A model generated the notes under the pieces. That model was given only the letters and a program-made list of their open reading frames with translations. It did no database searches and was not told the origin of the DNA. From Aquificota bacterium (lineage in GTDB: Bacteria; Aquificota; Aquificia; Aquificales; Aquificaceae): a stretch of DNA of 64,000 nucleotides. Position 1 is the first letter of the stretch. Each line of letters begins with the position of its first letter. The position numbers were made by a program, and so were the translations under genes. Positions 43,245-52,991 of this stretch are shown here, in pieces. Location of the stretch: the NCBI GenBank assembly GCA_018771605.1, contig CP076324.1:620001-684000 (forward strand). Reading direction: 5' to 3'.

Positions 43245-43983
43245 GGACCTTAGCCTAATAGAAGAGCTTAAGATAAAGCAGGGCGATACTTGGCGTGTGT
43301 TAAAGATTATGAGCGAGTTTGTCCGTGGCTTTGATGCCCTTTCTTCTGTAGGCCCAGCCATCACCTTCTTTGGAAGCTCAAGGCTAAAGGAAGATGACCA
43401 CTACTATAAGATGGCTTACAGAACTGCCTTTATGTTGGGTAGCCTTGGTTTTCATATCATAACTGGCGGTGGCCCTGGCATAATGGAGGCGGCCAACAGG
43501 GGAGGAAAGGACGCAGGCACCCTTTCGGTAGGTCTAAACATACAAATACCCACAGAACAGATACCTAATCCTTACCAAAACCTTTCTTTAAACTTTGACT
43601 ACTTTTTTGTTAGGAAGGTTATGCTCCTTAGGTATTCCACGGCCTATATCATATTTCCCGGTGGCTTTGGCACACTTGATGAGCTTTTTGAAGCCCTAAC
43701 CCTTATACAAACGGGCAAAAGCCCACCCTTTCCTATCATACTCTTTGGCTATGAATATTGGAAAAAGCTCTTAGACTTTATGCAAGACACAATGGCAAAC
43801 TATGGCACCATAAGCAAGGAAGACCTAAGTTTAATATCCTTGTGCAACAGCCCTGAGGAGGCTGTAAAGCTTGTTTTGGAAGAGATGAAAAGTCTTCATA
43901 AAAAGTTAAAGGAGGAGGAAGGCTATAGCCACTTTTTCAAAAGATTGGAGGATATACTTATAAGGGCTGGGGTTTTGCTATGA
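43234..43983 (+). CDS. LOG-family Rossmann protein (TIGR00730-type)
   Basis: 249 residues. The diagnostic PGGFGTLDELFEALT motif and FGSSRLKEDD and TGGGPGIMEAANRG place it with LOG-type phosphoribohydrolases that release free bases from nucleoside monophosphates (cytokinin-activating enzymes in plants). Often mis-annotated as lysine decarboxylase. Overlaps sbcD by 4 bp. Confidence 0.9.
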   Translation: MNSEDLSLIEELKIKQGDTWRVLKIMSEFVRGFDALSSVGPAITFFGSSRLKEDDHYYKMAYRTAFMLGSLGFHIITGGGPGIMEAANRGGKDAGTLSVGLNIQIPTEQIPNPYQNLSLNFDYFFVRKVMLLRYSTAYIIFPGGFGTLDELFEALTLIQTGKSPPFPIILFGYEYWKKLLDFMQDTMANYGTISKEDLSLISLCNSPEEAVKLVLEEMKSLHKKLKEEEGYSHFFKRLEDILIRAGVLL

Positions 43984-45131
43984 GGTTGCTTCATGTGGCA
44001 GATTTGCATGCTGGAAAGAGGCTATACGATAGAATAAGCAGGAATGAGGACTTGCTTTATGCCTTTGAGCAGATAAAAAGGATATGCAAAGAGGAAAAGG
44101 TAGAGGTGCTTTTGATAGCTGGTGATGTTTTTGATAAAAGAAATCCAGATTTTGAATCTCATGGAATTATTTTTGAATTTCTTACAGAGATAAACTCCCT
44201 TGGGCTTCATATACTTCTTATAGCTGGCAATCATGACAGCTATGACTTTATGAAAATACACAAACCACTTAAAAAGCTTGCCAACATACATGTTTTTGAT
44301 AGACCATCAAAGGATATAAAGGAAATGGTCTTTGAGTATGGGGATTTAAAGGTAGCCTGTATACCTTATCCCGATGAAAGAGTAATTACACACCTGCATG
44401 AAGATAAGGAAAGAAGCTATGCGGAAAAGGTGGCCCTTTATATGAAGGCCTTGGCGAATGAGGTGAGGGATGCACGGTATAAGGTGCTTATGGCCCATCT
44501 TATGCTGGATAGGGCCAAGGTAGCGGGTAGTGAGATAGAATACACGGTAAGCCCTGCCTTTGCAGTCAGAACAGACTCCATACCAGAAGATTTTGATTAT
44601 GTGGCCCTTGGCCATGTGCATAGGAACCAGAGAGTAGAAGGAGCAGTGCCAAAGGTCTATTATGCTGGAAGCCCATACCAGATAGACTTTTCGGAAAAGG
44701 GTATGGATAAGTTTGTAAACCTTTTGGTGCTTGAAGATGGCCTTGTAAAGGTCAATCCAATAAGGCTTGACCTAAAAAGACAGCTAATAGAGGTAAGCCT
44801 TAAAGAAGAGGACAATATTTCTCAAGCCTTGGAGCCATTTGCCCATATGGATGTTTTGGTAAAAGTGTTTCTAAGCGTAAGAATGGGCGATCCCTTTTAT
44901 AACTACAAGAGGGACCTTGTGAAAAAAATATTGGGTGAAAAGCTTGCCAAGCTTGAAATAGAGCCAATAGGGACTTCAAAGCCAACGGAGCTAAAAGGAA
45001 ATAATCTCAACCTTATAGACCTTTATGTTAATTTTTATAAACATAGATATGAAGCTGAGCCATCGGATAGTTTAAAAAAGCTTTTACAAGACCTAATAAA
45101 CAGAGCAAGCCATGAGGCCCATACGCCTTGA
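43980..45131 (+). CDS. sbcD: DNA double-strand-break nuclease subunit SbcD (Mre11-like)
   Basis: 383 residues. Metallophosphoesterase motifs run in order: DLHAGKRLY, GDVFDKRNP, GNHDSYD, later MAHLML and GHVHRNQ. With SbcC it removes hairpins and protein-blocked DNA ends. Coupled at both ends: ATGA with the LOG gene, 20-bp overlap with sbcC. Confidence 0.94.
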   Translation: MRLLHVADLHAGKRLYDRISRNEDLLYAFEQIKRICKEEKVEVLLIAGDVFDKRNPDFESHGIIFEFLTEINSLGLHILLIAGNHDSYDFMKIHKPLKKLANIHVFDRPSKDIKEMVFEYGDLKVACIPYPDERVITHLHEDKERSYAEKVALYMKALANEVRDARYKVLMAHLMLDRAKVAGSEIEYTVSPAFAVRTDSIPEDFDYVALGHVHRNQRVEGAVPKVYYAGSPYQIDFSEKGMDKFVNLLVLEDGLVKVNPIRLDLKRQLIEVSLKEEDNISQALEPFAHMDVLVKVFLSVRMGDPFYNYKRDLVKKILGEKLAKLEIEPIGTSKPTELKGNNLNLIDLYVNFYKHRYEAEPSDSLKKLLQDLINRASHEAHTP

Positions 45132-48100
45132 ACTTAAAAACTTTACCGTTTATAGGGGAAGGCATAGCATTGATTTTTCACCTTTGAACTTTTTTGTGAT
45201 AAAAGGTAGGACTGGTGCTGGCAAGTCAAGCATTATAGACGCCATATGCTATGCCTTGTATGGTAGGGTGCCACGGTATAGGGGGGAAAGAGAAGCCCAC
45301 CACAAATATCTCCTTTCAAAAGGCGAAAGCTCTATGTATGTATCCTTTGAGTTTTCTGTGGGAGGCAACTATTATAGGATTGATAGGGCATACACTCAAA
45401 GTAAAAGCGGTGGTCAGCCTGCCTATAGGTTTTATGAAAATGGAAAACCTATGTCCTTAAAGGCGGAGGAGTTAAACAGACGCATTAAGGAAATATTAAG
45501 GCTTGATTATGAAACCTTTATAAAGGTTATAGTTTTACCACAGAACCAGTTTGATAGGTTTTTGAAGCCACAGGTTCCTAAGGAAAGAAGAGAAATTTTA
45601 AACTCTCTTTTGGGATATTCTGGTTTGTTTGATACTATTAGAAAGTATATAAATGATGAATATAAAAGCTTGAAACACAGCATAAGTGCCAAAAATGAAA
45701 GGCTTGTGCAACTTTCACAAGCGGATGAGAATGCAATAACCAGACTGGAAGGCGAAATAATAAATCTTGAAAGGCAGTATGAAGAATTAAAGAATAAGAA
45801 GGCGGAGCTTCAAAAGCTTTTGGAAATTTGCAAAAGAAGGGATGACTTGGAAAAAGAAAGGCTTGAGATTGAGGAAAAGCTAAAAGCTTTTTCAGAAGCG
45901 CAGAAGGAGATAGAAGAAAAGAAGAAAAGGTTAAAGCTTGCCATTGAGCTATTGCCATATAAACCAAGGATTGAGGAGTATGAAAGGATAAAAAGGCAAG
46001 AGGAGGGTTATATAAGGGAAAGGCAAAGAAAGGAAAGAGATTTAAGCGTATATTTGGATGAATTAAAATCAGTTGAAGAAGAATTTAAAAAGATAGAAGA
46101 GGAGTTTAAAAGACTTGAAGAATACAATAAAAAGATTTTAAAACTAAACAATGTGCTTCAGATAATAGAAAGCTATAAGGAGGTGGAAAGAGAAAGGGAG
46201 GAGCTTAAAGGAAGATTGGAGAAGATTGAAGAAGAATTGGTGAAAGTAAAAAAGGAAGAAGAGGATTGTAAGGAAAGGCTTAGTAAGGGCGAAAGCCTTA
46301 CAAAAGAAGTGCAGGAGAAAATAAAAGACTATGAAGAGAAGGGTGTGGAGGAGAAGATAAAAAGCATAGGTGAGTTAAAAGAAAAGCTAAAAAGGCTTGA
46401 AGACTTGGAGAGAGAGGAAAAAAGGGTTTTGGAAGAGATAAACAAAGAAAGGAAAGAGCTTGAGGTCAAGGAGAGGGCTTTGGAAGAAAAGGGTAAAGAA
46501 AGGCAAGGGCTTGAAGAAAGGATAAGGGAGCTTCAGGAAGATTTGGAAAACCTTAGGCTTTCCTTGCAGGAAGAAGTAAGCCTTGTAAGTCAAAGGACGG
46601 ATATGGAAAGTATGCTAAGGAAGGCTGTTGAACTTGAGGGGCTAAGGGGGGAAATAAGGGAGTTGGAAGATAAGTTGAGGGATGTTGAAGAGGTATTAAA
46701 AGGGTTGGAAGAGGAACTGTTTGAGCTTGAAAATAGAAGGCTTGAGATATACGCAATGGAGCTAAGGGCTTCTTTAAAGGAGGGGGATGTGTGTCCTGTG
46801 TGTGGTGGTGTGGTGGGCCATGTGCATGAGGTAAGCCTTAAGGAAGATTTGCAAAGCCTTTTAAATAAATTGAAAGAACTCCAGGATAAGAAGTCTTACT
46901 ATGAGAGGGAGAGAGCAAGCCTTGAGGCACAGCTTAATCTCTTGAAAGAAAAGGAAAGAACTCTTATAGAGGAGCTAAAAGGGCATGACAGGCAAAGCAT
47001 GGAATTTGAGCTTTCAAGATTAAAGGAAAGGCTTGAGGAGATTGAAAAGGAAAAGGCTTTGGTGCAAGAAAGGGAAAGAGAAATAAAGGAGCTAAAGGAA
47101 AGGGAGGAGAAGGTTTTAAAGGATGTGGAGGGCCTGAGGATAGAACTGGAGAGGATAAAAGAAGGCCTAAAGTATAAAGAATCTCGCTTAGAACAGGCAA
47201 GAGAAGAAAAAGAAGGCCTTATCTCCAGACTGCCAGATGAGCCAAGCAAGGTGGAGCAGTATATAAAAGAGGTAGAAAGGGATTACGAAGAGTTAAAGGA
47301 CTTGAGGGATAAGGAAAGGAGGTATTTGAAAAGGTTAAATGATCTAAGGGAAGAGCTGTCTCAAAAAGAAAAGAGTAGGGTTGAGTTGGAAAAGGAAAGG
47401 GAAGGCCTTATAGAACAGATAAAGGAAAAGGGAGAGAGGTTGAAAAGGCTTGAAGGGGATATAAAGGCGCAGATTGGAGAAGCTTATTCTCACCTTTTGG
47501 AGCAAAGGGTAAAAAGGGCTGTGGAAGACCTAACAGGGAAGATAAAACAGATACAAGAGGACTATCAGAGGGTAAGCAAGTATAAACAGGATATAGAACT
47601 AAAGGTGGAAGGTCTAAGGTCTGATATAAGAAATATAGAAAATAACCTTTTAAACCTTAAAAGGCAAAAGGAAGAAGTGGCAAAAGAGCTTTATGAACTC
47701 TATGAAAGGTTTGGAAGTCTTGAAGAGGCAGAGAAGTATATGCTTGACCAAGAGGGTATAGAAGGGTTGGAGCAAGAGGTAAAACAGTATGAGAGAGAAA
47801 AGGACAAGTTAATTGAAAGAAAGAGGGAGATAGAAAAAAGCCTACGGGGGCTTGAGGGTCTGCCAAAGACGGAGAAGGTAGAAGAGGAATTAAGTAAGGT
47901 GGAAAAGAGCATTCATGATAATAGAGAGGCCTATGGCCATCTCCAGAGGTCCTTGGAAGAGCTAAAAAAGCTGGTAGAAGAAAGGAAGGGCATTGAAAAG
48001 GAGTTGCAAGAGCTAAAGCAAATGGAAAGCCTTTATGAGAGACTAAAGAAAGATTTTGAAGACAATCAATTTCCAGAATATGTTAGTCAAATAATGTTGA

Positions 48101-48513
48101 GCAATATAGCGGAAAGGGGAAGCTATTACCTTTTTAAGTTCACATCTGGGCAGTTTACCTTTGAGATAGTGGATGGAGACCTGTATGTGATGGACCATCA
48201 TACGGGCCACATTAGGCCAGTCTCCAGCCTTAGTGGTGGTGAGACATTTCTTGCAAGCCTTTCCTTAGCCTTTGCAGTGGCAGACATCCTCTCTCAAAAT
48301 GCACCCCTTGAGAGCCTTTTTATAGATGAGGGCTTTGGTTCTTTGGACAGGGAAACAAGGGAATCTTTGGGAGAGTTCTTTGAAATAATAAAACAGTCCA
48401 CAAACAGGATGGTGGGCATAATAACTCATGTGGAGGACATTGCGGATAAGTTTAGCCAGCGCATTGAGGTGGAGAAAAAGGGCGCATCTGCCACAATAAA
48501 GGTTATATATTAA
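45112..48513 (+). CDS. sbcC: DNA repair ATPase SbcC (Rad50-like)
   Basis: 1133 residues. Walker A GRTGAGKSSIID near residue 31, two long coiled-coil arms, a zinc hook CPVCGG near residue 562 at the apex, signature SLSGGETFLAS and Walker B SLFIDEGFGSLD near the C-terminus. The hook dimerises the arms that hold DNA ends. The coiled-coil arms are very Glu/Lys/Arg-rich, as expected of a thermophile. It follows sbcD with a 20-bp overlap. Confidence 0.95.
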   Translation: MRPIRLELKNFTVYRGRHSIDFSPLNFFVIKGRTGAGKSSIIDAICYALYGRVPRYRGEREAHHKYLLSKGESSMYVSFEFSVGGNYYRIDRAYTQSKSGGQPAYRFYENGKPMSLKAEELNRRIKEILRLDYETFIKVIVLPQNQFDRFLKPQVPKERREILNSLLGYSGLFDTIRKYINDEYKSLKHSISAKNERLVQLSQADENAITRLEGEIINLERQYEELKNKKAELQKLLEICKRRDDLEKERLEIEEKLKAFSEAQKEIEEKKKRLKLAIELLPYKPRIEEYERIKRQEEGYIRERQRKERDLSVYLDELKSVEEEFKKIEEEFKRLEEYNKKILKLNNVLQIIESYKEVEREREELKGRLEKIEEELVKVKKEEEDCKERLSKGESLTKEVQEKIKDYEEKGVEEKIKSIGELKEKLKRLEDLEREEKRVLEEINKERKELEVKERALEEKGKERQGLEERIRELQEDLENLRLSLQEEVSLVSQRTDMESMLRKAVELEGLRGEIRELEDKLRDVEEVLKGLEEELFELENRRLEIYAMELRASLKEGDVCPVCGGVVGHVHEVSLKEDLQSLLNKLKELQDKKSYYERERASLEAQLNLLKEKERTLIEELKGHDRQSMEFELSRLKERLEEIEKEKALVQEREREIKELKEREEKVLKDVEGLRIELERIKEGLKYKESRLEQAREEKEGLISRLPDEPSKVEQYIKEVERDYEELKDLRDKERRYLKRLNDLREELSQKEKSRVELEKEREGLIEQIKEKGERLKRLEGDIKAQIGEAYSHLLEQRVKRAVEDLTGKIKQIQEDYQRVSKYKQDIELKVEGLRSDIRNIENNLLNLKRQKEEVAKELYELYERFGSLEEAEKYMLDQEGIEGLEQEVKQYEREKDKLIERKREIEKSLRGLEGLPKTEKVEEELSKVEKSIHDNREAYGHLQRSLEELKKLVEERKGIEKELQELKQMESLYERLKKDFEDNQFPEYVSQIMLSNIAERGSYYLFKFTSGQFTFEIVDGDLYVMDHHTGHIRPVSSLSGGETFLASLSLAFAVADILSQNAPLESLFIDEGFGSLDRETRESLGEFFEIIKQSTNRMVGIITHVEDIADKFSQRIEVEKKGASATIKVIY

Positions 48514-48533
48514 AAGCCTTAGGAGGTTTTAAA

Positions 48534-48641
48534 GTGGCAAGGTTTTTTGTGCTTATGCTTATGCTTTTGACCTTTGCCTTTCCAAGGGAGGTGCCTACAG
48601 CCATATCTCTTGTGCAGAAAAAGGTTATTTTTAAGCCATGA
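48534..48641 (+). CDS. Candidate 35-aa membrane or secreted peptide before the M16 pair
   Basis: GTG at 48534 follows AGGAGG by 7 bp and opens a 35-codon frame (VARFFVLMLMLLTFAFP, then EVPTAISLVQKKVIFKP). The N-terminus is a hydrophobic helix. Its stop overlaps the ATG of the first M16 gene (ATGA), which points to translational coupling, a pattern repeated all along this operon. No family recognised. Confidence 0.5.
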   Translation: MARFFVLMLMLLTFAFPREVPTAISLVQKKVIFKP

Positions 48642-49927
48642 GACTATCTTTAATAATCTTGGAGGTGCTTATTATGGTGGCAGTTGCCCTTTCTGGAGAG
48701 CTAAGGACTTACAAGCTTCCCAACGGAGCCAAGCTTGTGATAAATAAAAGGGAAGATACTCAGGCTGTGGCTCTTCATGTTTGGTTTAAGGTGGGGTCCA
48801 TATACGAGGACTATCACCAAAAGGGTATGGCGCACTTTTTGGAGCATATGCTTTTCAACGGTTCGGAAAAGTATGCCTACGGCCAGATAGACTACATAGT
48901 GGAAAGCCTTGGTGGAAATATAAATGCTGGCACTTCTAAGGAATACACCTTTTATCACATCACCATAGCCAAGCCTTATTGGAAGCAGGCCTTTGAGGTT
49001 CTATACCAGCTAACGCAAAAGCCCTTACTCCTTGAAGATATGATAGAGAAGGAAAAGCCCATAGTTATAGAGGAGCTAAGGCGTGGAAAGGACAATCCTA
49101 CCACCGTGCTTTGGGAGGAGTTTGAAAAGCTAATATACAAGGTCTCTCCATACCGCTATCCTATAATAGGCTACGAGGAGACAATCCAGAAGTTCAATAG
49201 AGCCATGCTCCTTGAATTCTACAAAAACTTCTACCAGCCAAAGAACATGTTTATAGTGGTGGTGGGTGATGTGGACCCTGAAGAGGTCTATCAAGAGGCC
49301 CTTGGCACCTTTGGAAAGGAAGAGGGAAGGCCAGTGCAAAGGCCAAGTATACTTCCAGAGCCAGAGCAGTTGGAAAACAGAAGCAAGCTCATAAAGGACC
49401 CAAGGGTAGAAAAGACCTATTGGCTTATAGGCTGGAGAGTGCCTGCCATAGGCACAAAGGAATACTACGCCCTTGTGGTCCTTGACCAGATACTGGGCAG
49501 CGGAAAAACTTCCCTTTTCTATAGAGAACTAAAGGAAAAGGGGCTTGTGTATGGCATATACACAGGAGACTTTGGAAGGCCAATGGATAATGTCTTCTTC
49601 CTTTCTGCCACCCTTGATAAGGAGAGGCTTGAGGAGGTAAAGGAAAGGGCCTTTAAGCTTATGGAAGGCTTAAAAGAGAACCTTACAGAAGAGGAAGTGC
49701 AAAAGGCAAAGGAGAGGGTGATAAACTCGGAGGTCTTTGCCCTTGAAAAGGTGGAAAATGATGCCTTTTATATAGGCTATTCTCTCACCGTTGTGGGCCT
49801 TTTGGACTACTATAAATACTTTGAGAACAACATAAGGAGCGTAAGAAGGGAGGATGTTTTAAGGGTGCTTGAGAAGTATATTCTTGGCAGGCCATACAGC
49901 GAGGTTATTATGGTGCCAGAAAAATGA
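48638..49927 (+). CDS. M16-family zinc peptidase, catalytic partner
   Basis: 429 residues with an N-terminal signal or anchor (LSLIILEVLIMVAVALS). The inverted zinc motif HFLEH (GMAHFLEHMLFNG, near residue 65) and the downstream Glu region mark an active pitrilysin/insulinase-family peptidase. Substrates are short peptides, here probably in the periplasm. Overlaps the second M16 gene by 4 bp. Confidence 0.92.
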   Translation: MRLSLIILEVLIMVAVALSGELRTYKLPNGAKLVINKREDTQAVALHVWFKVGSIYEDYHQKGMAHFLEHMLFNGSEKYAYGQIDYIVESLGGNINAGTSKEYTFYHITIAKPYWKQAFEVLYQLTQKPLLLEDMIEKEKPIVIEELRRGKDNPTTVLWEEFEKLIYKVSPYRYPIIGYEETIQKFNRAMLLEFYKNFYQPKNMFIVVVGDVDPEEVYQEALGTFGKEEGRPVQRPSILPEPEQLENRSKLIKDPRVEKTYWLIGWRVPAIGTKEYYALVVLDQILGSGKTSLFYRELKEKGLVYGIYTGDFGRPMDNVFFLSATLDKERLEEVKERAFKLMEGLKENLTEEEVQKAKERVINSEVFALEKVENDAFYIGYSLTVVGLLDYYKYFENNIRSVRREDVLRVLEKYILGRPYSEVIMVPEK

Positions 49928-51177
49928 GCTATATAATACTTCTGTTTTTTCTCCTTAGTCTTTCCTTTGGAGGTGTGAAGGTGCAAGAATACAGCTTGCA
50001 AAACGGCGTAAAGCTTATATTGAAAGAGACGCAAGGCAAGGGTATAGTTTCTGGTGTGGTCTTTATAAAGTCTGGCACCTATGGAGAGGAGAAGAGGGGT
50101 CTTACAAACCTTATGGCCACTCTCCTCACAAAGGGGACAAAAACATACAACTCTTATGAGATAGCCAGCGCCTTTGAGGATTACGGAGGAAATATATACA
50201 CTTCTACGGCCGATGACTATGTGGAGATAGGCTTCTCCACCAAGGTGGAGGGCCTAAAAAAGGGTCTGGAGGTTATAAAAAGCCTCTTGACAGAGCCTAC
50301 CTTTTCTCAAGAGGATATAGAGAGGGAAAAGAAGAATGTGCTTCAGGCCATAAGGTCAAGGAGGGAAAGGGGCCATGAGCTTGCAAGCGATGCCTTAAGG
50401 AGGATAACCTACAAGGGTTCCAACTATGAAGTAGGCCCATTGGGCCAAGAAGAAGATGTAAAGGCCATAAATAGGGAGGACATTGTCAAAAGATGGGAGG
50501 AGGTTTTGAAGTCAAGGAATGTGGTGGTAAGTCTTGTGGGAGACTTCAAATCAGAAGAGGTTTTGCCTTTACTTAAGGAGGTTTTTTCAGCCTTGCCAGA
50601 GGGGGAGTACAAGGTAGAGCCAAAGAATGTGCCTATGGTGGAAAGCCTTGTGGAAAGGGTCAAAAGGCCCGGATCTCAAGCCACTGTGCTTTGTGCCTTT
50701 GATGCTCCAGACTTCAAAACAGAGGAATACTTTGCTTTTAAGGTGCTTGACAGCGTGCTTGGTGATGGCATGACCTCAAAGCTCTTTAAAGAATTAAGGG
50801 AAAGAAAAGGCTATGCCTATGCGGTCTACTCTACCTATCCTACTCGCCTCTCTTCTCCAAGGCTTATGGCCTACATTGGCACATCTCCGGAAAAGAAGGA
50901 AGATGCCCTAAGGGATATGGTGGAAGTGGTGCAAAAGGCCGAGATAACTCCAGAGGATGTGGAGCTTGCCAAGAATAAGATAATAGGTGATTTTCTGTTG
51001 GCTCATCAGACAAGGGCAAGGCAGGCTTGGTATTTGGGCTTTTTTGAGGTTATGGGCTTTGGATGGAGGATGGACCAAGAGTATCCGGATAAGATAAGGG
51101 CTGTGAGCTTTGAAGATGTGAAAAGACTAAGGGAGAATTATCTTAAAATACATCATTGCGTAGTGGTGGAGCCATAA
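49924..51177 (+). CDS. M16-family peptidase, non-catalytic partner
   Basis: 417 residues with signal peptide (SYIILLFFLLSLSFG). The fold matches M16 (GSGTYG-like opening, RRERGHELASDALRRITY, LREKGYAYAVYSTY-like segment), but at the zinc site it reads RGLTNLMATLLTKGT, so HxxEH is missing. Heterodimers of one active and one inactive M16 subunit are known. The preceding gene supplies the active half. Confidence 0.9.
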   Translation: MSYIILLFFLLSLSFGGVKVQEYSLQNGVKLILKETQGKGIVSGVVFIKSGTYGEEKRGLTNLMATLLTKGTKTYNSYEIASAFEDYGGNIYTSTADDYVEIGFSTKVEGLKKGLEVIKSLLTEPTFSQEDIEREKKNVLQAIRSRRERGHELASDALRRITYKGSNYEVGPLGQEEDVKAINREDIVKRWEEVLKSRNVVVSLVGDFKSEEVLPLLKEVFSALPEGEYKVEPKNVPMVESLVERVKRPGSQATVLCAFDAPDFKTEEYFAFKVLDSVLGDGMTSKLFKELRERKGYAYAVYSTYPTRLSSPRLMAYIGTSPEKKEDALRDMVEVVQKAEITPEDVELAKNKIIGDFLLAHQTRARQAWYLGFFEVMGFGWRMDQEYPDKIRAVSFEDVKRLRENYLKIHHCVVVEP

Positions 51178-51476
51178 TGGGAGACTTTACAAAGGCAGGA
51201 CTGGATAAGGGAGACATTGAGAAGGAGTTGGAGCATGTGCTTATATCCGCCAAGATGCTATACAGAAGCTATTTAGCCACCATAGAGGACCTAACGGCGG
51301 AAGAGCTAAGGTATGACCTTGAGGAATACAGGGACCAATTGAAGAAAAACATCATGCCCTTGGTAGGCAGGGCAGAGGCCACAAGGAACAAAAAGTTCAT
51401 AAACATGGCCTACGAAATAAGATACCTTTATGAGAAGATCATAGAGTCTATAGAGCAGAGGCTAAATAGCTTTTGA
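51177..51476 (+). CDS. Helical protein of unknown function
   Basis: 99 residues from the ATG at 51177, which shares its first base with the upstream stop. Almost wholly helical and charged (GDIEKELEHVLISAKMLYRSYLA...), no signal peptide and no Cys. The frame is also open to 51156, but the later start fits the coupled pattern. It converges on the flagellar sigma gene with a 29-bp overlap. No family recognised. Confidence 0.7.
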   Translation: MGDFTKAGLDKGDIEKELEHVLISAKMLYRSYLATIEDLTAEELRYDLEEYRDQLKKNIMPLVGRAEATRNKKFINMAYEIRYLYEKIIESIEQRLNSF

Positions 51477-52134
51477 GCTTTTCTATGGCAGAGCTTTTTA
51501 TCTGAGAGATTCTTGCCATAGATACACCTAAAAGCTTTGCTACCTCTTTGAGGGGTAGCTCCTCATAGTATAGTAGCTGGAGAACAAGTTTTTCTTTCTC
51601 CTCAAGCCTTTCTATGGCCTTTAAAAGCTTCTCTCTTAGGTCCTTTTTTATTACAACCTCTTCTGGGCCCTCCTCTTTGCTTTCAAATAGCTCCTCATAG
51701 CTTCTTCCCTCAAAAAATATCTCCTCAAGGCTCATAAGGTATGAAAAGCTTATGGCTTGAAGGTCCTCTTTTAGCCTTTCTGGGTCCTCTCCGAGAAACT
51801 GAGCCAATTCTTCATCGCTTACCTCCTTTCCCTTTTCCATGCTTAGCTTTTCTAAGGCCTGCCTTATGGCCTTTTCCTTAGACCTTACATTCCTGCTTGC
51901 AAAGTCAATGCTTCTCAAATAGTCATACATGGCTCCCTTTATGCGTAGCTTTAAGTAGGCTGTGGGGTTCCTATTTTTGTCAAGCTTTGGAAGGGCTTCC
52001 ACAACTGCAAGCACACCGTAGCCTATTAGGTCCCTAACATCTACGGACCTTGGCAAGTGCCTGTAAAGCCTATAGGCTATCTGCTCAACCAAAGGAAGGT
52101 AAGATAGAACAAGCTCCTTTTCTTCTGCTGTCAT
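51448..52134 (-). CDS. fliA: Flagellar-type RNA polymerase sigma factor (FliA/sigma-28)
   Basis: 228 residues. Sigma-70 region 2 (LVEQIAYRLYRHLPRSVDVRDLIGYG, GAMYDYLRSIDFASRNVR) and region 4 (LVLQLLYYEELPLKEVAKLLGVSMARISQI) with the short region 3 of the FliA/WhiG class. The RGAMYDYLR-type stretch is typical of FliA. flgK and flgL follow 0.9 kb away on the other strand, supporting the flagellar assignment. Confidence 0.9.
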   Translation of the reverse strand: MTAEEKELVLSYLPLVEQIAYRLYRHLPRSVDVRDLIGYGVLAVVEALPKLDKNRNPTAYLKLRIKGAMYDYLRSIDFASRNVRSKEKAIRQALEKLSMEKGKEVSDEELAQFLGEDPERLKEDLQAISFSYLMSLEEIFFEGRSYEELFESKEEGPEEVVIKKDLREKLLKAIERLEEKEKLVLQLLYYEELPLKEVAKLLGVSMARISQIKSSAIEKLKSYLASAL

Positions 52135-52160
52135 TGAAAATATTTTAAAATCTTTGGAAG

Positions 52161-52952
52161 ATGAAGATATACAGGCTTGGAAAACTTTCCAACATGTTCT
52201 CCACTACCCTCTTCCATGCCATGGCAGAGTTTGGCTATGAAGGTTTAATCCTGTGCGAGCCGGAGGATACTTACGTAAGCCTTGGCTACTTTGATAAGGC
52301 AGAGGAGCTTATAGACCTTAAAAGATGTAAGGAGCTTGACATAGGTGTTATACGGAGGCAAACGGGCGGTGGTGCGGTGCTTTTGGCACCGGGTCAGGTT
52401 TTCTATCAGCTTTTATTGTCTAAAAGTAAAGTGCCTTTCAAAGTGGAAGATGCCTACAGGAAACTATCTCAGCCAGTCATAAGGGCTTACAGAAGGCTTG
52501 GTGTAGAGGTAGAATATAAGCCCATAAACGACCTTGTGGTAAAGGAAAGTCAAAGGAAGATAAGCGGTCAAGGTTCTGCCGATATAGGAAAGCTCTTTGT
52601 CTTTGTTGGAAACATTTTAATACGCTTTGACCCAGACCTTATGGCAGAGCTTTTTGCTCTAAAAGATAAAAATCAAAGAGAGTTGGTAAGAAAAAGCCTT
52701 TGGGACAATATAAGCTGGCTGGAGAGAGAACTAAGAAGGGAAGTAAAATCTGAAGAGGTGGTGGAAGTGCTTGTTGAGGAGTTTTCAAAGGATTTTGAAT
52801 TTGAAGGCTATGGTAGTGTGCCACAGGAGGCATTTGAGCTTGCGGAAAGGCTAAGGGAAGAGATGACCTCGGAGGAGACCATTCTTGAAGATACGGGAAG
52901 AAGGCACAAAGCCATAAAGATTAGGGAAGGTGTTTATGTGGAAATTAAATAA
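52161..52952 (+). CDS. Lipoate-protein ligase / lipoyl transferase family protein
   Basis: 263 residues. IRRQTGGGAVLLAPGQVFYQLL corresponds to the RRxSGGGAV motif and KISGQGSADIGKLFVFVGNILI carries the catalytic Lys of LplA/LipM enzymes. It would attach lipoate or octanoate to a carrier such as the GcvH-like protein at 10942. Sulfur oxidisers use dedicated ligases (sLpl) for LbpA; whether this is one cannot be decided here. Diverges from fliA across 26 bp. Confidence 0.83.
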   Translation: MKIYRLGKLSNMFSTTLFHAMAEFGYEGLILCEPEDTYVSLGYFDKAEELIDLKRCKELDIGVIRRQTGGGAVLLAPGQVFYQLLLSKSKVPFKVEDAYRKLSQPVIRAYRRLGVEVEYKPINDLVVKESQRKISGQGSADIGKLFVFVGNILIRFDPDLMAELFALKDKNQRELVRKSLWDNISWLERELRREVKSEEVVEVLVEEFSKDFEFEGYGSVPQEAFELAERLREEMTSEETILEDTGRRHKAIKIREGVYVEIK

Positions 52953-52971
52953 AACAGGTTTTTGGCGATAT
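52946..52971 (+). promoter_or_regulatory. Possible sigma-28 promoter of flgKL
   Basis: TAAATAAA (52946-52953), 10 bp, GGCGATAT (52964-52971), compared with the flagellar consensus TAAAGTTT-N11-GCCGATAA. It lies 20 bp upstream of the flgK ATG, with GGGAGG in between. The match is good in the -10 part and fair in the -35 part. Confidence 0.5.
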
Positions 52972-52991
52972 TATTATTAAGGGAGGAAATT

